A DNA stretch of 64,000 nucleotides from Micromonospora musae (GTDB lineage Bacteria > Actinomycetota > Actinomycetes > Mycobacteriales > Micromonosporaceae). A program made the translations under genes and the position numbers. Where the stretch lies: the NCBI RefSeq assembly GCF_003626635.1, contig NZ_RAZT01000007.1:186001-250000 (forward strand), given 5' to 3'. A model generated the notes under the pieces. That model made no database searches. It had not been told where the DNA came from and saw only the letters and a program-made list of their open reading frames with translations. This document shows, in pieces, positions 40,457-49,729 of the stretch (position 1 is the stretch's first letter; each line of letters starts with the position of its first letter).

Positions 40457-43363
40457 GTGCGCGCACGAAGACTGCTTGCCGCGTCACTGGGCACAGTGCT
40501 CGGTGCCGGCCTGATCAGCGTCAACACCAGCCCGGCGCAGGCCTACGAACAGCGCGACACCGGCAAGTCCGGTTGGGCCTACACGGATTCGCACCTGCCG
40601 AAGAAGTCGTTCGTCAACCCGTCCGGGGACGCGCCGATCGGCGCGTGGACGGACGCGGCAGGCGCTCGGCACAAGTCCCGGTCCTACTTCACCTTCGACG
40701 TCGCACGCTTCCGCGGGACCGTCATCCACAAGGCCGACCTGGTCATCGAGGAGCGGTCGGCGGCGGACTGCGCGACCGCCCAGCCGGTCGAGCTGTGGCG
40801 CACCGACCCGATCACGGCGACCACGAGCTGGAACTCGTCGCCGCGCCGCCGCGAACTGCTCGGCACGGTCCAGGCCGGCGGCGAGGCGGCCTGCCCCGGC
40901 TATCTGGTCTGGGACATCATGCCCGCGCTGCAGAAGCTCGCGGATCAGGGCAAGCAGACGCTGACCGTCGAGATCCGGCTGCCGCACGGCTTCGAGGCCA
41001 AGCTCTCCCACGGCCGTAAGCTCCGCCCGTTCCCGGTGATCCACAGCGAGTCGAACCACGCGCCGACGGTGGGGCAGATCGGGCTGGAGTTCCCGTCGTG
41101 GGCCTGCGGGACGTCGGCGAAGCCGCAGCCCGTGGGACCGCGCTACTACAGCCTGATGGTCAGGGGCGCGGACGCGGACCCCTACGACTACGACTACAGC
41201 GGGCAGTTCGCCGCGTGGCCGGTCGGCGACGAGAACCAGCGTGCCGAGCAGTTCGGGTCGAGTTACGGCGGCGCGCTGTCGAAGATCGACTGGGACATGT
41301 CGCAGTACCCCGACGGCACCGTGGTGGCCTGGACCGCCCGGGCCTACGACGGGCACGACTTCTCGGCCTGGGCGAAGCCGTGCTACGTCAAGGTGGACGC
41401 GCAGCGGCCGGCCACTCCGGTGGTCGTCTCGGCGAAGTACCCGGACGACGGCCAGCCGCACGGCGGGTCGGGAGTGCCGGGCACGTTCACGTTCAAGGCC
41501 AACGGGTCGCCGGACGTGGTCGGCTACTACTGGGGGCGCTTCGGCGAGACGTACAACTACATCCCCGCGCCCGCACCCGGTGCCGACGTGACGCTCGAAT
41601 ACACCCCCACCTCGTTCTTCGAGTCGCTGAGTGTACGCAGCGTGGACAGCGCGTCGAACTCCTCGGAGACTGTCCGTTACGAGTTCCGGGTGAAGTCGAC
41701 CGCGCCGCAGGTGCGGGTGACGATGGGCGGCGTCGGTCTGCCCAGCAAGCTGGCCGTCTCCACGAACGTCGAGGGGGTCACCGAGTTCGGGTACCGCATC
41801 GGCGACGGCGGTGAGACCCGGGTGCCGGCCGGCGCCGACGGCACGGCCGAGATCCCCGTCGTCTTCGACCGGACGGGCAACGTCAAGATCGAGGTACGCA
41901 GCTACGCCGGGAGCGAGCTCGTCGGCGGGTACACCGAGACCGTGTCGGTCCGGGACACCCCGACCGTGGCGTCGGACGACTTCGCCTTCCCCGAGCACGA
42001 CGGGGTGGTGGACCGCCCCGGCACCTTCACGTTCCGGCCCGGCCGGACCGGCGTGGTGGCGTACGAGTACACGCTCGGTGGCGGCGATCTGCAGCGCCTC
42101 GACGCGGCGGCGGACGGCACCGCGGTGCTGCGATGGACTCCGACCGAGCCCAACTGGTACGTGCTGAACGTGCGCAGCATCAGCGCCGACGGCACCGTCT
42201 CCGAGGCCGCACAGTACGAATTCAACGTCATCGACATCAAGCCGGGCGTCTACTCCAGCACCTACTACGAATACGGCGCCTGGGGAGGCGTGGGCATCCC
42301 CGGCGAGTTCGACTTCGGCACCGCGATGCCGGATGTGGACGTCTTCCTCTACCGGCTCAACGACGGGCCCGAGCAGATCGCCAACGCGGAGTACGGCTCG
42401 GCTCGGGTGACGCTCGCGCCGGACCGCTCCGGCAGCAACACACTGACCGTGCGTACGCGTTTCCTGGACGGGTCCTTCTCGCCGTCGCGCACCTACACCT
42501 TCGAGGTCAGCGACGCGCCGGTGGTGGCGTCCAGCGACTACCCCGAGAACGGCGACGCCGGCCAGCCCGGCCAGCCGGGCCGGTTCACCTTCAACCCGGG
42601 CCGCTCCGGCGTGACCGAGTACCGCTACGTGCTGGAGTACACCGGCGAGGAGCAGGTGGTGGCCGCCGGCGCGGACGGCCGGGCCACAGTCGAGATCACG
42701 CCGACGCACTCCGGTTACACGCTGCTGACGGTCACCAGCCGGACGGCCGACGGCACGGTCAGCCCGGAGCGCCGGTACTACTTCCGGGTCCGCGATCCCC
42801 GGGTGAACGTGAGCAGCGCGTACGACGAGTACAGCCCGCGCGGCGGGATCGGTTCGGTCGGCAGGTTCGGGGTCTACACCGAGATCAGCGAGGTGACCAC
42901 CTTCGAGTACCAGCTCAACGGCGGGGCCTGGCAGAGCGTTCCGAAGGAGCCCGACGCGCTCGTCACGGACATCTCGGTGACCATGGACCGCAACGGCGCG
43001 AACGTCTTCTCGGTGCGGGGCCGGACCGCGTCGGGCGACTACACGCCGCAGACCGACTACCCGTTCCTGGTCGGCACGGCACCGAAGGTCGCGTCGAGCA
43101 CCTATCCGGCCGACGAGTGGGCCGGCGGAGTGGGCGTACCGGGTGAGTTCACCTTCACCCAGGGCAGCCCGGGTGTGGTGGAGTTCGAGTACACGGTCGA
43201 CGACGGGCAGCCGCTGACGGTGGCGGCGAACGCCGCCGGAGTCGCCACCGTGACCTACACGCCGACCTCGTTCAGCTCGCACACCATGCGGGTGCGCGGG
43301 CGCACCGCCGACGGGGCGTGGACCGACATGACGAGCTACTACTTCCTGGTCAACTTCTCCTGA
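40457..43363 (+). CDS. Secreted DNRLRE-like protein with seven Ig-like repeats
   Basis: A 968-residue secreted protein. A signal peptide (RRLLAASLGTVLGAGLISVN, ending PAQAY) is followed by a DNRLRE-like beta-sandwich (about residues 30-190: SYFTFDVARFRGTVIHKADL). The rest is mostly seven tandem Ig-like repeats of about 92 residues from 41,400 to 43,360. Their shared signature is GxPGxFTF, GVxEYxY, ADGxAxVxxTPT and RTADG. No enzyme domain is seen, so it looks like a surface or matrix protein. Similar arrays occur in front of Rhs-type toxins, but no Rhs or toxin domain is present. GTG 40457 has GGGGAGGGG upstream. It lies 148 bp after the protease and may share its regulation. Confidence 0.85.
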   Translation: MRARRLLAASLGTVLGAGLISVNTSPAQAYEQRDTGKSGWAYTDSHLPKKSFVNPSGDAPIGAWTDAAGARHKSRSYFTFDVARFRGTVIHKADLVIEERSAADCATAQPVELWRTDPITATTSWNSSPRRRELLGTVQAGGEAACPGYLVWDIMPALQKLADQGKQTLTVEIRLPHGFEAKLSHGRKLRPFPVIHSESNHAPTVGQIGLEFPSWACGTSAKPQPVGPRYYSLMVRGADADPYDYDYSGQFAAWPVGDENQRAEQFGSSYGGALSKIDWDMSQYPDGTVVAWTARAYDGHDFSAWAKPCYVKVDAQRPATPVVVSAKYPDDGQPHGGSGVPGTFTFKANGSPDVVGYYWGRFGETYNYIPAPAPGADVTLEYTPTSFFESLSVRSVDSASNSSETVRYEFRVKSTAPQVRVTMGGVGLPSKLAVSTNVEGVTEFGYRIGDGGETRVPAGADGTAEIPVVFDRTGNVKIEVRSYAGSELVGGYTETVSVRDTPTVASDDFAFPEHDGVVDRPGTFTFRPGRTGVVAYEYTLGGGDLQRLDAAADGTAVLRWTPTEPNWYVLNVRSISADGTVSEAAQYEFNVIDIKPGVYSSTYYEYGAWGGVGIPGEFDFGTAMPDVDVFLYRLNDGPEQIANAEYGSARVTLAPDRSGSNTLTVRTRFLDGSFSPSRTYTFEVSDAPVVASSDYPENGDAGQPGQPGRFTFNPGRSGVTEYRYVLEYTGEEQVVAAGADGRATVEITPTHSGYTLLTVTSRTADGTVSPERRYYFRVRDPRVNVSSAYDEYSPRGGIGSVGRFGVYTEISEVTTFEYQLNGGAWQSVPKEPDALVTDISVTMDRNGANVFSVRGRTASGDYTPQTDYPFLVGTAPKVASSTYPADEWAGGVGVPGEFTFTQGSPGVVEFEYTVDDGQPLTVAANAAGVATVTYTPTSFSSHTMRVRGRTADGAWTDMTSYYFLVNFS

Positions 43364-43374
43364 CCCGATGGTGA

Positions 43375-43404
43375 CGGTGGGCCGCCCGTGCGGGCGGCCC
43401 ACCG
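43375..43404. terminator. Bidirectional terminator hairpin
   Basis: CGGTGGGCCGCCCG (43375-43388) and CGGGCGGCCCACCG (43391-43404), perfect 14-bp inverted repeats between convergent genes. Confidence 0.85.
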
Positions 43405-43411
43405 TGCTCGC

Positions 43412-45091
43412 TCAGTCGACTGCCGGCAGCGAGGGGCCGAGGACGTCGTCGGCGTCCACGATGGTGTACGCGTACCCCTGCTCGGCGAGGAAGCGCTGCC
43501 GGTGGGCGGCGTACTCGGTGTCGATGGTGTCCCGGGAGACCACCGTGTAGAAGTGCGCCTGCCGGCCGTCGGCCTTGGGGCGGAGCACCCGGCCGAGGCG
43601 CTGCGCCTCCTCCTGCCGCGATCCGAACGTGCCGCTCACCTGGATGGCCACGGCCGCCTCGGGCAGGTCGATGGAGAAGTTGCCCACCTTCGAGATCACC
43701 AAGGTGCGCAGCGAACCGGAGCGGAACTCGTCGAAGAGGCGTTCCCGCTCCTTGTTGGTGGTCGAACCCTGGATGATCGGCGCGTCCAGGTATTCGCCGA
43801 GCTGGTGCAGCTGGTCGATGTAGCCGCCGATCACCAGCACCTGGTCGTCGGGGTGCCGGTCCACCAGCGCCTTGACCACGGGGAGCTTGGTGCGGGCGGT
43901 CGCCGCCATCCGGTAGCGCTCCTCGGCCTCCGCCGTGGCGTACGACATCCGCTCCGCGTCGGTAAGCGTCACGCGTACCTCGGTGCACTCGGCCGGGGCG
44001 ATCCAGCCCTGCGACTCGATGTCCTTCCACGGCGCGTCGTACCGCTTCGGGCCGATGAGGCTGAACACGTCGCCCTCGCGGCCGTCCTCGCGGACCAGGG
44101 TCGCGGTGAGGCCCAGCCGGCGGCGGGCCTGGAGGTCCGCGGTGAACCGGAAGATCGGCGCGGGCAGCAGGTGCACCTCGTCGTAGATGACCAGGCCCCA
44201 GTCACGGGCGCCGAAGAGGTCCAGGTGGGTGAAGGCGCCGCCGCGCCGTGAGGTGAGCACCTGGTACGTGGCGATGGTGACCGGGCGGATCTCCTTGCGC
44301 TCGCCCGAGTACTCGCCGATCTCCTCCTCGGTCAGCGAGGTGCGGGCGATCAGCTCACGCTTCCACTGCCGCCCGGCGACCGTGTTGGTGACCAGGATCA
44401 GCGTGGTGGCCTTCGCCTCGGCCATCGCGGCCGCGCCGACCAGCGTCTTGCCGGCGCCGCAGGGGAGCACCACGACACCCGAGCCGCCCGCCCAGAACGT
44501 CTCGACCGCCTCCCGCTGGTACGACCGCAGCGTCCACGGCTTCCGGCCTTCCTTGCCGGCCTCGGCCAGCTCGATCGGGTGCGCCTCGCCGTCGACGTAC
44601 CCGGCGAGGTCCTCGGCGGGCCAGCCGAGCTTCAGCAGCGCCTGCTTGAGCCGGCCCCGCTCGGAGGGGTGCACCGCGATCGTGTCGTCGTCGATCCTGG
44701 CGCCGAGCATGCCGGCGAGCTTCTTGCTCTTGGCGACCTCGACCAGCACCACCCGGTCCAGCGCCCGCAGCACGAGGCCGTGCACCGGGTCGTTGGCGAG
44801 CTGGAGCCGGCCGTACCGGTCCATCGTCTCGGCCACGTCGACGAGCAGCGCGTGCGGCACCGGGTAGCGGGAGAACTTGATCAGCGAGTCGACCACGCTC
44901 TCGGCGTCGTGCCCGGCGGCCCGGGCGTTCCAGAGGCCGAGCGGGGTCAAGCGGTAGGTGTGCACGTGCTCGGGGGAGCGCTCCAGCTCGGCGAAGGGGG
45001 CGATGGCCATCCGGCACGCCTGCGCGTCGGGGTGGTCGATCTCCAGCAGCAGGGTCTTGTCCGACTGCACGATCAGGGGTCCACCGCTCAC
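43412..45091 (-). CDS. XPB/Ssl2-type DNA repair helicase
   Basis: A 559-residue superfamily 2 helicase homologous to XPB (Rv0861c in M. tuberculosis). The N-terminal DNA-damage-recognition-like domain (about 1-180) is followed by RecA-like domain 1, with Walker A LPCGAGKT near residue 210 and Walker B YDEVH near residue 303. Motif III is LTATLVRED. Domain 2 carries GGYIDQLHQLGEYL and EEAQRLGRVLRPK (motif VI). It unwinds DNA 3'-5', probably in repair or promoter opening. GTG 45091. The longer frame upstream is a shadow. Its usual partner gene lies at 46506-48968. Confidence 0.92.
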   Translation of the reverse strand: MSGGPLIVQSDKTLLLEIDHPDAQACRMAIAPFAELERSPEHVHTYRLTPLGLWNARAAGHDAESVVDSLIKFSRYPVPHALLVDVAETMDRYGRLQLANDPVHGLVLRALDRVVLVEVAKSKKLAGMLGARIDDDTIAVHPSERGRLKQALLKLGWPAEDLAGYVDGEAHPIELAEAGKEGRKPWTLRSYQREAVETFWAGGSGVVVLPCGAGKTLVGAAAMAEAKATTLILVTNTVAGRQWKRELIARTSLTEEEIGEYSGERKEIRPVTIATYQVLTSRRGGAFTHLDLFGARDWGLVIYDEVHLLPAPIFRFTADLQARRRLGLTATLVREDGREGDVFSLIGPKRYDAPWKDIESQGWIAPAECTEVRVTLTDAERMSYATAEAEERYRMAATARTKLPVVKALVDRHPDDQVLVIGGYIDQLHQLGEYLDAPIIQGSTTNKERERLFDEFRSGSLRTLVISKVGNFSIDLPEAAVAIQVSGTFGSRQEEAQRLGRVLRPKADGRQAHFYTVVSRDTIDTEYAAHRQRFLAEQGYAYTIVDADDVLGPSLPAVD

Positions 45092-45259
45092 GCCAGCGTC
45101 CTTCCGTCCGATGGGCTGCCCGACGAGGTGGAGTACCCACCGCAGGCCGACCATCCAGTGTTGCACGCGGCCGGAGCCGGACAGGAAGTTGCGCACGGGG
45201 TGCAACCGACCCGGCACTCGTGAACGTCTAAGAATGGGACGGCTGCCCAGGGAGGCCCC
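45092..45259. other. Divergent promoter region (XPB / L,D-transpeptidase)
   Basis: 168 bp with GTTGCGCAC and GTGCAAC forming a loose inverted repeat (45188-45206) and TAAGAAT (45229-45235) as a possible -10 element for the transpeptidase. No gene. Confidence 0.35.
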
Positions 45260-46126
45260 ATGAAGCGTGTTCGGACAACTTCCCGGCTGGTCGCCCTCGT
45301 GGTGGTCACGCTGGTCGGCGCCGGTGCGTGCGCGCTCGATCCGCAGGCCGGCGGGAGTGGGGGCGGGGGCGCCGCTCCGGTCGGCGCGGCGGAGCAGGTA
45401 TCGGGGGCGAGCGCGGCGCCCGGCCCGGACCAGCCCCCTGCCACGACGCCGGCGAAGCCGAAGGCGACGCCGACCCGGATGGCCCCGCCGACGAAGCCGG
45501 CTCCGAAGCCGAAGCCTTCCACCGCCGCGCCGTCCGGCTGCCCTCAGGGCGAGCACCAGCGGGCCGTGGAGGCGTACCTGGCCCAGCTGGGCGGCTTCGG
45601 CCGGGTGACCGTCGACGGCCGGCAGTCCGCCGCCGACTGCGCCGCCATCAAGAAGTTCCAGAAGAGGTACGACATCCGCCCGGTCCAGGGCCGCGCCGGG
45701 CCCACAACGTACGACGTGGCGAAGCGGCTCGCCACCACCGACACCAGCCGCTGCGAGGCCGGGTCGGGGCTGACCTTCTGCATCGACCTGACCCGGCAGA
45801 CCACCTGGGTGATGCGCGGCGGCGAGGTGGTCGTGGCGCCCACGGTGACCCGTACCGGGATGTCCGGCTATCGGACGCCGGCCGGCACCTACAAGATCAA
45901 CTTCCGTAACGTCAAGGAGTGGTCCGACCCGTACGAGGTCTGGCTGCCCTACTGGCAGCACTTCACCCAGGGGATGGGCTTCCACGAGACCACCACCTAC
46001 CTGCACGACAAGTCGATCGGCTCGCACGGCTGCGTCAACCTGCTGCACGCCGACGCGGTCCGGTACTGGGAACTCGGGAAGGTCGGCAGCCGGGTGGTGC
46101 TCGTCGGCCGCCGCCCCGGCACCTGA
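45260..46126 (+). CDS. L,D-transpeptidase (YkuD/ErfK) with peptidoglycan-binding domain
   Basis: A 288-residue cell-wall enzyme that forms 3-3 cross-links or attaches proteins to peptidoglycan. A signal peptide with a possible lipobox (GAGAC near residue 24) is followed by a Pro/Ala/Lys-rich linker to about residue 92. A small peptidoglycan-binding-like helix bundle comes next (VDGRQSAADCAAIKKFQKRY). The YkuD domain has YRTPAGTYKINF and the catalytic SIGSHGCVNLLHAD with Cys near residue 264. ATG 45260 with GGGAGG. Confidence 0.9.
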   Translation: MKRVRTTSRLVALVVVTLVGAGACALDPQAGGSGGGGAAPVGAAEQVSGASAAPGPDQPPATTPAKPKATPTRMAPPTKPAPKPKPSTAAPSGCPQGEHQRAVEAYLAQLGGFGRVTVDGRQSAADCAAIKKFQKRYDIRPVQGRAGPTTYDVAKRLATTDTSRCEAGSGLTFCIDLTRQTTWVMRGGEVVVAPTVTRTGMSGYRTPAGTYKINFRNVKEWSDPYEVWLPYWQHFTQGMGFHETTTYLHDKSIGSHGCVNLLHADAVRYWELGKVGSRVVLVGRRPGT

Positions 46127-46228
46127 GCCGCTGATCAGCGGGCGGGAGTCGGGGTGTTTCACCCTGTCACTCCCGCCACAACGGTGCCACTCTGGACGTC
46201 CGGCGTCGTACCGGACGGGGAGGCGCAG

Positions 46229-46456
46229 ATGGCGCTCGATCATGAGGTGGCCCGGCAACGGGACGAGGAAGAGGTGTCCACCGCGACAGTGGTCGCCTAC
46301 GTGCTCGCCGCGGTGGTCCTCTTCGGCTGGTTCCTCTACGGCTGGCTGGTGCTCCGGCAGGGCTTCGTCAACTCGATCGGCGAGGCCGCCGGCACCGGGT
46401 TCGCACTGCTGCTGATCGTCTCGATCGTCGGCACCGTACGCCGCAGCCGCCGCTGA
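46229..46456 (+). CDS. Small two-TM membrane protein
   Basis: A 75-residue protein starting MALDHEVARQRDEEEVSTAT with two hydrophobic helices (VVAYVLAAVVLFGWFLYGWL and FALLLIVSIVGTV) and a basic C-terminus RRSRR. GGGGAGGCG precedes ATG 46229. Function unknown; probably an uncharacterised membrane protein near the transpeptidase. The 102-bp gap before it holds a perfect palindrome CCGCTGATCAGCGG (46128-46141). Confidence 0.65.
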   Translation: MALDHEVARQRDEEEVSTATVVAYVLAAVVLFGWFLYGWLVLRQGFVNSIGEAAGTGFALLLIVSIVGTVRRSRR

Positions 46457-46484
46457 CCCGGCCGGCCGGATCGCCGGCGGCCGG
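46456..46484. terminator. Convergent terminator hairpin
   Basis: CCCGGCCGGCCGG (46456-46468) pairs with CCGGCGGCCGGG (46473-46484) with one bulge. It overlaps the last base of the small membrane-protein gene. Confidence 0.6.
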
Positions 46485-46505
46485 GCCCGCTCCGCTCTTC
46501 GGCGG

Positions 46506-48968
46506 TCAGTCGGCGCGCACCGCCGCGGTGATCCGGTGCAGCGCGAAGGTGTGCAGCATCTCGGTCCGCTCGTCCTCCGCCCGCAGGTAACCGGCGCCGA
46601 TGGAGACCGGCTTGACCAGCCGGGACGCGGTCGCCCCGTGCGCGTCCACGTAACCGACCCAGACCAGCGCCTTGTCCCGTACCGCCTGCTGGAGCACGGC
46701 GAGCGCGTCGCTGTGGCCCTGGACGGGCGCCGGACCGGTGGCACCCCGCCCGCCGCCGCGTACCGCCGCCGGGGCCCGCCGCGCCGCGCGTGCCGCCGCG
46801 TCGCCGCGCCGGATCTGCTCCACCACCCCGAGCAGTCGCGGCATCGGCACCCGCGGCGCGGCCAGCGGGTCCAGCGTCCGGGTGCCCACCGACACCCGGG
46901 CGGCCGCCCGCCGGGTCTTCGGGCGGGACAGCACCGCCGCGCCGGTGGCGTCCTCGGGCACCGGGGCGTACCCGGCGTCGCGCAGCGCGCCCAGCAGCCG
47001 CCCGACCTGGTACGGGCTGACCAGCACGGTCGGCGCCAGTCGGCGCAGCGCCAGCGACTCCAACCGCCGGTCGGCGCAGACCTCGCTGAGCAGCGCCTCG
47101 TCGTCACTGCGCAGGTACGCGCCGGCGGACCCGGCCCGCAGCCCACCGTGCCGGCGCGCCACGTCGTCCACCAGGTACGTGAGCGACTGCGGCACCGGCG
47201 TACGGGACCGCCGCCGGAAGAGCGCATGCAGGTCGTCGGCGCTGTACCCCGCGTCCAACGCCCGACGCACGCTCGCCGTGGTCACCCGGTGCACGCTGGC
47301 ACCGCCCGCGGACTCCAGCTCGGCCACCGCGTCCAGCTCGGCCGCGAGCGCCGGCTCGGGCGGGCCCGGCACCACGAGGGTCAGGTCGGCCTGCATGAGG
47401 AAGTGGTCCACCGGGGCGGGCAGCAGGGCGTCCAGCGCCCGCGCCGCCGTCGACGGTTCGTCGCTGTCGGCCTCCAGGTGCAGCCCGAGCGGGTCGGCCG
47501 CGCCGTCGTCGGTGCGGGTGACGTCGGCCAGCAGCAGCCGCCCGTACGAGGTGAGCGCCCCCAGCCCGGTCACACCGAGCTGGGCGGCCTCGGCCAGCAC
47601 CTCCCGGTGCGCGGCCTCCCGCCCCCGGCTGCGCCGCGGCGAGCGCCAGTCCAGCAGCGCCAGCACCTCGTCGACGGTGGGTGCGGTGGCCGGCTCCAGA
47701 TCGGCCAGCACCCCGAGCACCGCTCGTCGGGAGAGCGGGGCGCTGGCCCGCTCCGCCTCGGCCGAGAGCGCCGTGATCGGCCGGTCCCGGTCGTCGCGCT
47801 GGCCGACCAGCCCCACCTGCCGGGTCATCGTCAGCCAGGCGCGGGCCAGCTGCTCCCAGCGCTGGGCCAGCGAGGCCGCCCGCCATACCTCGTAACCGGC
47901 GGCCGGCAACACCTGCTGGTCGGCACCGTACCGGTTGGTGGTGACGCCGGGAAGCTCCAGCTCGCCGAGGAGCCCGGCCGCGTACGCCACCTCGATCAGC
48001 AGCGCCGTCGTCGGCTCGTCCAACCCGCCGGTGCGGGCCAGCCGACGCAGGTCACGCACGCCGATGCCGCCGGAGCGGAGCACCGCGGCCGGTTCGGCGG
48101 CGAGCTGCTCCAGCAGACCTTCCGTGTGGCGTACCACCTCCATGGTCTGCCCGGCCCCGGCGGAGTCGACGGCCTTCGGCTCGCGGGGCGCGGCGGAGAC
48201 CGGCGGAGGGCTGGTCCGCAGCGGCCCGAGCGGCCCGCTGTCCCGGCGCAGCAGCAGCCCCACCTCGCGGGGCAGCTCCACCGTTCCGGCCGAGACCGGT
48301 ACGAGCAGCCGGTGCTCCACCAGCCAGCGCACGGGTGACCCGGTCGGCACACCGCCGTTGACCGGGTCGGGCGGCAGCTGGTCCTCCTCGCCGATCGGCG
48401 GCGCCTGCAACGCGCCCGGCGGCACACTGCCCACCGGCGGTCCGGCCGCCAGCCGGTCCAGGATCGCCCGGGCCGAGGGCGGTGCGGCCAGCAGCGTCCG
48501 ACGCAGCTTCGCCGGGTCGGCGCAGAGCGCGGCCGCGCGCCCGTCCAGCTCCGCCGCCGGCCGACCCAGCCCTGCCGGGTACGGCGACACCTCGTCGACG
48601 CTCTCCACCACGCTCAGCGCGTGCTCCGGGCCGTACAGCAGGAAGAGCGCGCGCAGCCGGTCGACCGCGCCCCGGACGGTGGTCGGCGCGGGCGGCCGGG
48701 GCCCGCTCGTCGCCATGGCGAGCACCGCCTCGGTGGCGGTGGTGCCGTCGGCCGGGTCCCGGGTGAGCCGGGCGGCGTCGAGGATCTGCAGGGTGAACTG
48801 GTCCAGCCCGTCCAGGGCGCGGGCCACCGACACCCGGGACTGCGCGCGGGTGGCGAGCGCGGAGATGTCGGCGGGTACGGGCACGACGAGGTCCGGCCGC
48901 AGCTGGAGGAGGGCGGCCAGCGACTCGTCGGGGAGCGACCGCAGGTGGTCGGCGAGTGAGGTGGTCAT
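46506..48968 (-). CDS. Helicase-associated (XPB3/Ssl2-like) protein with WYL-like C-terminus
   Basis: An 820-residue protein homologous to the conserved actinobacterial partner of XPB (Rv0862c-like). The N-terminus TTSLADHLRSLPDESLAALL starts the helicase-associated domain. Winged-helix-like stretches occur in the middle (GIGVRDLRRLARTGGLDEPT), and the helicase C-terminal-3 region VDHFLMQADLTLVVPGP near residue 520. Residues from about 755 on (LVWVGYVDAHGATASRLVKP, AGYLRAEDE, HTFALHRI) have the WYL-domain pattern, which binds ligands or nucleic acids. No ATPase motifs. It probably works with the XPB helicase. ATG 48968. Confidence 0.85.
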   Translation of the reverse strand: MTTSLADHLRSLPDESLAALLQLRPDLVVPVPADISALATRAQSRVSVARALDGLDQFTLQILDAARLTRDPADGTTATEAVLAMATSGPRPPAPTTVRGAVDRLRALFLLYGPEHALSVVESVDEVSPYPAGLGRPAAELDGRAAALCADPAKLRRTLLAAPPSARAILDRLAAGPPVGSVPPGALQAPPIGEEDQLPPDPVNGGVPTGSPVRWLVEHRLLVPVSAGTVELPREVGLLLRRDSGPLGPLRTSPPPVSAAPREPKAVDSAGAGQTMEVVRHTEGLLEQLAAEPAAVLRSGGIGVRDLRRLARTGGLDEPTTALLIEVAYAAGLLGELELPGVTTNRYGADQQVLPAAGYEVWRAASLAQRWEQLARAWLTMTRQVGLVGQRDDRDRPITALSAEAERASAPLSRRAVLGVLADLEPATAPTVDEVLALLDWRSPRRSRGREAAHREVLAEAAQLGVTGLGALTSYGRLLLADVTRTDDGAADPLGLHLEADSDEPSTAARALDALLPAPVDHFLMQADLTLVVPGPPEPALAAELDAVAELESAGGASVHRVTTASVRRALDAGYSADDLHALFRRRSRTPVPQSLTYLVDDVARRHGGLRAGSAGAYLRSDDEALLSEVCADRRLESLALRRLAPTVLVSPYQVGRLLGALRDAGYAPVPEDATGAAVLSRPKTRRAAARVSVGTRTLDPLAAPRVPMPRLLGVVEQIRRGDAAARAARRAPAAVRGGGRGATGPAPVQGHSDALAVLQQAVRDKALVWVGYVDAHGATASRLVKPVSIGAGYLRAEDERTEMLHTFALHRITAAVRAD

Positions 48969-49078
48969 CGTCGTTCCACGCTAGCCCGGCGCGGGCCCGT
49001 CCCGCCCCTCGGACGTCAGGCTGGCCTGCCGGGCACCGGCCTCCGGGGCGCGGAGGGCCCGGCCGGTACGTTCTCCGC

Positions 49079-49702
49079 ATGCCTGCACTGACTGTCGGGT
49101 TCGATCTCGACATGACCCTCGTCGACTCGCGTCCCGGCATCGCCGCCGCGTACCGGGCGCTCACGGCGCGCACCGGCGTGCCGGTCGACGCGGACGCGGC
49201 GGTGTCCCGGCTCGGGCCGCCGCTGCGTACCGAGATCGCGCGGTGGTTCCCGCCGGAGCAGGTCGAGTCGGCGGTGTCGATCTTCCGTGAGCTCTACCCG
49301 GCGTACGCGATCACCCCGACCGTTCCGCTGCCCGGCGCCCGGGAGGCGATCGACGCGGTCCGGGCGCGGGGCGGACGGGTGCTCGTGGTCACCTCCAAGC
49401 TCGGCCGGCTTGCCCGGCTGCACCTTGATCACCTCGGACTGGAGGTGGACGAGGTGGCCGGTGATCTCTTCGCCGAGGGGAAGGCGACCGCCCTGCGCGA
49501 GTACGGCGCGACCCACTACGTCGGTGACCACGTGGCCGACATGGTCGCCGCCGAGACGGCCGGGATCCCGGGGATCGCCGTGGTGACCGGCCCGTGCTCG
49601 GCCGAGGAGCTGCGGACGGCCGGAGCGGAAGAGGTGCTCGACGATCTCAGCGGATTCCCAGCGGCGCTGGACCGCATGATCCAGCTAGCCTTGGAGCAGT
49701 AG
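49079..49702 (+). CDS. HAD hydrolase, phosphoglycolate-phosphatase-like
   Basis: A 207-residue HAD-IA phosphatase. Motif I is FDLDMT (Met replaces the usual Gly) with Asp pair 9 and 11. VLVVTSKLGRLARLHL holds motif II Thr/Ser. Lys in AEGKATALREY is motif III, and YVGDHVADMVAAETAG motif IV. Helical cap 15-80. It hydrolyses a small phosphorylated compound such as 2-phosphoglycolate. ATG 49079. The cold-shock gene follows after 27 bp. Confidence 0.85.
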   Translation: MPALTVGFDLDMTLVDSRPGIAAAYRALTARTGVPVDADAAVSRLGPPLRTEIARWFPPEQVESAVSIFRELYPAYAITPTVPLPGAREAIDAVRARGGRVLVVTSKLGRLARLHLDHLGLEVDEVAGDLFAEGKATALREYGATHYVGDHVADMVAAETAGIPGIAVVTGPCSAEELRTAGAEEVLDDLSGFPAALDRMIQLALEQ

Positions 49703-49729
49703 ACGTCTCAACGAAGCAGGGGATCTCAG

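Noticed and set aside
40484-43402. 972-residue minus-strand frame opposite the Ig-repeat protein
   Set aside because: Rich in Arg/His/Val with no domain; it is an open antisense shadow of a long gene with strong codon bias.
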